Assembly: GCA_945871005.1 (NCBI GenBank)
Contig: CAMBUJ010000014.1
Coordinates: forward strand, 1 to 35,793
Direction of reading: 5' to 3'
Length of the DNA: 35,793 nt
Source: Opitutus sp. GAS368
GTDB lineage: Bacteria > Verrucomicrobiota > Verrucomicrobiia > Opitutales > Opitutaceae
The translations under genes and the position numbers were made by a program. Shown in pieces: positions 32,110-35,793 of the stretch (the stretch's first letter is position 1; each line of letters begins with the position of its first letter). The notes beneath the pieces are model-generated. The model was not told the origin of the DNA. It searched no databases and saw only the letters and a list, made by a program, of their open reading frames with translations.

Positions 32110-32900
32110 TGTCCGCCCCGATCCTTCAACTCGACCAAGTCACCCTGCGCTTCGGCGGGCTCACCGCCGTCAACGCGGTCGATCTCCAGCTGCCCGCCGG
32201 GCAGCTCCACGGTATCATCGGCCCGAACGGCGCGGGCAAAACCACCCTGTTTAACCTGATCACCGGGGTTTACGCGCCCTCCTCCGGCGCCCTGAGTTTT
32301 GCCGGCAAAAACCTCGCCGGGCTGCGTCCCGACCAGATCACCGCGCTGGGCATCGCGCGCACCTTTCAAAACATCCGGCTGTTCCCCCAGTTGAGCGTTT
32401 TCGACAACGTGCGCGTCGCCTGCAACCTGCACCGAGCGAGTTCGCCGCTCCACACCCTGGTGCGCGGGCGCACCTTTCGCGCCGCCGAGGCCGCCGCCGC
32501 CGACCGCGTGAATGAACTGCTCGCACTCTTCAACTTGGAGCGCTTCCGCGATCAGCCCGCCACCTCCCTACCCTATGGCGAACAACGCCGCTTGGAAATC
32601 GTGCGCGCCCTCGCGACCCAACCGCGCTTGCTACTGCTTGACGAACCCGCCGCCGGCATGAATCCCTCGGAAAAAGTCGAACTCGTCCGGCTGATCCGCG
32701 AGATCCACCAGCGCTTCAATCTGACGATCTTACTCGTCGAGCACTCCATGCGCGTGGTCATGACCCTGTGCGAGCGGATCACGGTGTTGGATTACGGAGT
32801 AAAAATCGCCGAGGGCGCGCCGGCCGAGGTTCAAAAAGACCGCAAGGTCATCGAGGCCTATTTGGGTGAAGACCACACCAACAACTCCGCCCACCATTAA
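32109..32900 (+). CDS. livG: ABC transporter ATP-binding protein LivG
   Basis: An ATPase subunit of 263 residues. Walker A is 'GPNGAGKT' (38-45), Q-loop Q87 is in '[10 protein letters not shown]', the signature is the LivG-type '[11 protein letters not shown]' (from 154), Walker B is '[13 protein letters not shown]' (D178, E179) and the switch His is H212 in 'LLVEHSM'. The long insertion after the Q-loop and the C-terminal '[11 protein letters not shown]' are family features. All catalytic residues are intact. It is followed by a 126-bp gap before livF, unlike the tight upstream overlaps. Confidence 0.97.
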   Translation: MSAPILQLDQVTLRFGGLTAVNAVDLQLPAGQLHGIIGPNGAGKTTLFNLITGVYAPSSGALSFAGKNLAGLRPDQITALGIARTFQNIRLFPQLSVFDNVRVACNLHRASSPLHTLVRGRTFRAAEAAAADRVNELLALFNLERFRDQPATSLPYGEQRRLEIVRALATQPRLLLLDEPAAGMNPSEKVELVRLIREIHQRFNLTILLVEHSMRVVMTLCERITVLDYGVKIAEGAPAEVQKDRKVIEAYLGEDHTNNSAHH

Positions 32901-32927
32901 GAACGCCAACGCCCCAATTCATTGGCC

Positions 32928-32994
32928 CACGAAACACACGGAACACACAAAAACAAAACCACTCCGACTTTCGTGTTTTCTGCGTAGTTCGTGG
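32928..32994. repeat. Imperfect palindromic (REP/MITE-like) element between livG and livF
   Basis: Left arm cacgaaacacacggaacacac (from 32928) and right arm gtgttttctgcgtagttcgtgg (32973-32994) are imperfect reverse complements around an A-rich centre. The CACGAA...TTCGTGG pattern resembles dispersed palindromes I recall from Verrucomicrobia, Planctomycetes and other environmental genomes. That identification is from memory, not a search. It interrupts an otherwise tightly packed operon. Confidence 0.6.
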
Positions 32995-33026
32995 TTAAAA
33001 ACTCCTTCCGCGCCCTCGTCTAACCC

Positions 33027-33734
33027 ATGCTTTCCGTCACCGATCTTTCCGTCGCCTATGGTGCGATTCAGGCCGTCAACGGCATCTCTTTTGAGATTCC
33101 GCGCGGGGCCATCGTCACGCTCATCGGGGGCAACGGGGCCGGCAAGACCACCACCCTGCAGACCATCTCCGGTCTGATCCGCCCGCGAGCCGGCTCGATC
33201 CGGTTTAACGGCGAGGAGATCACCCGGCTTGCCCCCCACGAAATCGTCGCCCGCGGGCTTTGCCACGTGCCCGAGGGCCGGCTGGTGTTCGCCAACCTCT
33301 CGGTCGCCGAAAACCTCGCCCTCGGCGCCTACCTGCAAAAGGACAAAGCGGTGATCGAGCGCACCCGTGAGCACATTTTCACCCTCTTTCCGCGGCTCAA
33401 GGAACGCCTCAAGCAGGCAGCCGGCACGCTTTCGGGCGGTGAACAGCAGATGCTCGCCATTGGCCGCGCCCTGATGGGCCAGCCCACGTTTCTCATGCTC
33501 GACGAACCCTCGCTGGGCATCGCCCCCCGCCTCGTTTCCACGATCTTCGAGAAAATCGTGGAGATTAACCGCGTCGAGGGCCTGACCATCCTGCTAGTGG
33601 AGCAAAACGCCCACCTCGCCCTGGAAGTGTCCTCGCACGCCTACGTGTTGGAAACCGGCCAAAACAAAGTCTCGGGGCCGAGCGCCGAATTGCGCGATGA
33701 CCCGCGCCTCAAGGCCGCCTACCTTGGCGGCTAG
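33027..33734 (+). CDS. livF: ABC transporter ATP-binding protein LivF
   Basis: The second ATPase of the importer, 235 residues. Walker A is 'GGNGAGKT' (34-41), 'CHVPEGRLVFANLSVAENL' is the LivF-specific replacement of the Q-loop, the signature is 'LSGGEQQML' (from 135), Walker B is 'TFLMLDEPSLGIAP' (D159, E160) and the switch region is 'LLVEQNAH'. A 5-bp stem (ggcgc-aac-gcgcc, 33734-33746) begins at the last base of the stop codon and may help end the transcript. This completes a livKHMGF set. Confidence 0.97.
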   Translation: MLSVTDLSVAYGAIQAVNGISFEIPRGAIVTLIGGNGAGKTTTLQTISGLIRPRAGSIRFNGEEITRLAPHEIVARGLCHVPEGRLVFANLSVAENLALGAYLQKDKAVIERTREHIFTLFPRLKERLKQAAGTLSGGEQQMLAIGRALMGQPTFLMLDEPSLGIAPRLVSTIFEKIVEINRVEGLTILLVEQNAHLALEVSSHAYVLETGQNKVSGPSAELRDDPRLKAAYLGG

Positions 33735-33916
33735 GCGCAACGCGCCGCCTTGGCTCCCTCCATCGCGAGGGGAACGTTCCGTGTGGCTCTGAGCATGCGC
33801 GCAGGGCGGGCCGCCCGTTTACATCCGCTGGTACAGCTTCGGAATGAGAAACAATCTTGAGGCAGACCCAGTTTCCCTTTGCGCCAGCCGCGCATTTTTG
33901 AGCCGATCATAACCAC
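33735..33916 (+). promoter_or_regulatory. Leader region of trpA
   Basis: A 182-bp gap between livF and trpA. No trp-codon-rich leader peptide or convincing attenuator pair is seen. A promoter is expected here because the neighbouring transporter is functionally unrelated. Confidence 0.3.
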
Positions 33917-34720
33917 ATGGATCGCATTGCCACCGCCTTCTCCCGAGCCCGCGCCGAAAACCGCGCCGCCTTCGTCGCCTACCTCTGCGCCGGCGACCCC
34001 GATTTCGACAGTTCACTCGCCGCCTGCCGCGCCTTGATCGAAAGTGGCATCGACGTTCTCGAGTTGGGCGTCCCCTTCAGCGACCCGCTCGCCGACGGCC
34101 TGACCAACCAACTCGCCGCCCAACGCGCCCTCGCCGGCGGCATGACCGCCGCCCGCGTTTTCGAATTGGTGCGCCGCATCCGCGAATTCGCCCCAGCCAC
34201 GCCCATCGTGTTCTACACCTACTACAACCTGGTGTTTTCCAACGGAGTGGACGCCTACGTGCAGGCCGCCCGGACCGCCGGAGTCGACGGCATGCTCACC
34301 CTCGACTTGCCCCCCGAGGAGGCCGGCGAGGTCCAGGCCGCCTGCGCCCAGTACGGCATTAAAACCGTCTTCATCGTCGCCCCGACCACCCCCGAGGCTC
34401 GCCTAGCCAAAATCGGCGCCGCCGCCACCGGATTTATCTATTACGTTTCCCGCGAGGGCGTCACCGGAGTGCGCGACTCGGTTGCCGCCAACATCCCCGA
34501 GGCCGTCGCCGCGATCAAACGCCACACCGCCCTACCGGTGGTGGTGGGCTTCGGCATCGGCCAACGTTCCCATGTTGACGAGGTGGCCGCCCACGCCGAC
34601 GGCGTCGTGGTGGGCAGCGCCTTGGTTAACGTGATCCGCGATCATCTCGCCGACCGGGCGCAAATCGCCCCCGCCCTCGCCCGCCGCGCCACCGACTTGG
34701 TGGCCGGTACCCAGCGCTGA
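33917..34720 (+). CDS. trpA: Tryptophan synthase alpha subunit
   Basis: Cleaves indole-3-glycerol phosphate to indole and glyceraldehyde-3-phosphate and passes indole to TrpB. A 267-residue TIM barrel. Catalytic E49 and D60 fall in 'LELGVPFSDPLADG', the same numbers as in Salmonella TrpA. Further motifs are 'FYTYYNLVFSNGVDAYV', 'VDGMLTLDLPPEEA', 'IVAPTTPEARLAKI', 'GFIYYVSREGVTG' and 'GFGIGQRSHVDEV', then 'DGVVVGSALV'. The stretch after the second acid reads 'GLTNQLA' where many homologues have a Pro after the Gly. trpB is not adjacent, so the trp genes are at least partly scattered or trpA ends an operon elsewhere. Confidence 0.97.
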   Translation: MDRIATAFSRARAENRAAFVAYLCAGDPDFDSSLAACRALIESGIDVLELGVPFSDPLADGLTNQLAAQRALAGGMTAARVFELVRRIREFAPATPIVFYTYYNLVFSNGVDAYVQAARTAGVDGMLTLDLPPEEAGEVQAACAQYGIKTVFIVAPTTPEARLAKIGAAATGFIYYVSREGVTGVRDSVAANIPEAVAAIKRHTALPVVVGFGIGQRSHVDEVAAHADGVVVGSALVNVIRDHLADRAQIAPALARRATDLVAGTQR

Positions 34721-34762
34721 ACCGCGGCCACTCGCCCCGAGTTCGTCCACGCCGTTTTGCCC

Positions 34763-35665
34763 ATGTCAGCTGTTAAAAAAATCCTGATCATCGAGGATAA
34801 CCTGCTGCAGTATCGGGTGACCGAACGCATGCTGGCCAACGCGCGCATCGGCCAGTTCAACTCCGATTGGGCGCAGACTTACGAGGACGGACTGCGGCTT
34901 TTGCTCACAGGGGACTACGCGGCGTGTTTACTCGACTACCAACTCGGTGAGCAAAACGGCCTCGATCTGCTGCGGGCGGCTCGGGCCGAACGCTGCGAAA
35001 CCCCGGTAATTTTCCTCACCGCCGATTCCTCCGTTCAGGTCGACGAGGCCGCCATGGAGGCGGGGGCATTGGATTATCTGGTCAAAGGCGAAATCACCCC
35101 GCGCATGGTGGAGCGTTCCATCCGTTACACGATGAAACTCTCCCAAGCGATGCGCGAACTGCATTTGCTGGCCACTCGTGACGCGCTCACCGGGGTACTC
35201 AACCGCCGGGCATTCGACTCGATGCTGCGCGAGGAGGTGCTGCGATCCCGACGGTTCAACCACCCACTTTCTTTAGTGATCGTGGACCTGGACCACTTCA
35301 AGTCGATCAACGACACGCACGGCCATCCCGCTGGTGATGCGGCCTTGGTGGAGGCCGCCCGCCGGCTTGAGGCCGAGGTTCGCGGCATTGATCGAGTCGC
35401 TCGGATCGGAGGAGAGGAGTTCGCTATCATCCTGATGGAAACCCCGGAAAACGAAGCGATCATCGTCGCCCAACGTTTAGTCGCCAACATGAAGGCAACC
35501 CCCATCGGCGTCGCGCCGGGAGTAAATCTGACCGTGACGCTCAGCGCCGGGGTAAGCACGCTGCCCGTCGAAGCAAAAAACAATCTCACGCTGCTGGAGT
35601 CAGCAGACCGGGCACTTTATCAGGCCAAGCAGAGTGGCCGCGACCGCGCCGTGCTTGCCAGCTGA
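34763..35665 (+). CDS. Response regulator diguanylate cyclase (REC-GGDEF)
   Basis: A phosphorylation-controlled c-di-GMP synthase of 300 residues. The receiver domain (about 5-125) has 'IIEDN', phospho-acceptor D58 ('CLLDYQLGEQNG'), T86 and 'YLVKGE'. The GGDEF domain (about 135-298) has 'RDALTGVLNRRAFD', 'VDLDHFKSINDTHGHPAGD' and active-site 'GGEEF' (216-220). The inhibitory I-site RxxD (R207-D210) lies five residues before it, so product inhibition is likely. I start at ATG 34763; a TTG two codons earlier is less likely. c-di-GMP commonly drives exopolysaccharide output, so a link to the export genes in this window is plausible but not shown. Confidence 0.95.
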   Translation: MSAVKKILIIEDNLLQYRVTERMLANARIGQFNSDWAQTYEDGLRLLLTGDYAACLLDYQLGEQNGLDLLRAARAERCETPVIFLTADSSVQVDEAAMEAGALDYLVKGEITPRMVERSIRYTMKLSQAMRELHLLATRDALTGVLNRRAFDSMLREEVLRSRRFNHPLSLVIVDLDHFKSINDTHGHPAGDAALVEAARRLEAEVRGIDRVARIGGEEFAIILMETPENEAIIVAQRLVANMKATPIGVAPGVNLTVTLSAGVSTLPVEAKNNLTLLESADRALYQAKQSGRDRAVLAS

Positions 35666-35689
35666 GCGGCGGGCGACGAGCCTACCGCT

Positions 35690-35793
35690 ATGGCGTTAAC
35701 CGACTCATCGACAAGTTTGGCCGAGATCAAAAGCCGCGTGCTGGCTTTTGCCCAAGAACGCGACTGGGAGCAGTTTCATGCGCCGAAAAACCT
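35690..35793 (+). CDS. MazG-like nucleotide pyrophosphohydrolase, N-terminus (runs off right edge)
   Basis: The first 34 codons from ATG 35690 contain 'LAEIKSRVLAFAQERDWEQF' followed by 'HAPKN', the opening of the MazG-like (dCTPase/RS21-C6-type) pyrophosphohydrolase family, where 'F..ERDW.QFH.PKNL' is characteristic. The family hydrolyses (d)NTPs to (d)NMP and pyrophosphate for pool cleaning. The metal-binding EExxE motif would lie beyond the window. It begins 24 bp after the diguanylate cyclase gene on the same strand. Confidence 0.8.
   Translation, partial: MALTDSSTSLAEIKSRVLAFAQERDWEQFHAPKN

Noticed and set aside
33735-33916. trp attenuator or leader peptide before trpA
   Set aside because: No short frame with tandem Trp codons and no competing terminator/antiterminator stems were seen.

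Overview
The window is GC-rich, gene-dense bacterial DNA from a diderm (Gram-negative-type) organism: it encodes an LptD-like outer-membrane protein, an LptF/LptG-family permease, and outer-membrane polysaccharide-export (OPX/Wza-like) proteins. Nearly all translation starts lack a Shine-Dalgarno sequence. A very large secreted GH9 glycanase carries Calx-beta repeats, and one intergenic palindrome looks like a repeat type I associate with Verrucomicrobia. I infer a Verrucomicrobiota/Opitutaceae-like chromosome; this is a judgement from gene content, not a database match. I see no rRNA, tRNA, CRISPR array, insertion sequence or phage gene.

Layout. 1-1970 (-): the N-terminal part of a non-ribosomal peptide synthetase (adenylation plus carrier domain) running off the left edge. 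2114-3637 (+): a WecG/TagA/CpsF glycosyltransferase fused to two STAS domains. 3698-7172 (+): two two-component pairs, each with an ATGA stop/start overlap (REC-HisKA_3 kinase plus NarL-type regulator; PAS kinase plus single-domain receiver). 7408-13010 (+): exopolysaccharide assembly, comprising a chain-length/kinase-like protein fused to an OPX domain, a separate OPX lipoprotein and a membrane O-acyltransferase. 13235-18229 (+): a 1664-residue secreted GH9 enzyme. A perfect 13-bp hairpin with A and T tracts then ends this gene and the convergent glgB. 18341-23454 (-): glgB and ppc. 23629-27116 (+): LptD-like protein and an RsmB-like rRNA methyltransferase. 27117-27584 is a 468-bp gap with hairpins, followed by a small unknown gene convergent with an LptF/LptG-family permease. 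29136-33734 (+): a complete branched-chain amino-acid-type ABC transporter (livKHMGF order) with a palindromic element between livG and livF. 33917-35665 (+): stand-alone trpA and a REC-GGDEF diguanylate cyclase. 35690 to the end: start of a MazG-like pyrophosphohydrolase.

How the genes work together. The left 13 kb reads as a cell-surface polysaccharide locus with embedded signalling: a glycosyltransferase with regulatory-type STAS domains, two phosphotransfer pairs, then co-polymerase, exporter and acyltransferase. The most unusual items are the TagA-STAS-STAS fusion and the Wzz-kinase-OPX fusion. The latter joins an inner-membrane/cytosolic protein to a periplasmic/outer-membrane protein through what looks like an internal signal peptide. 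The right half is mostly housekeeping metabolism (glycogen branching, anaplerosis, LPS transport, rRNA modification, amino-acid uptake, tryptophan synthesis).
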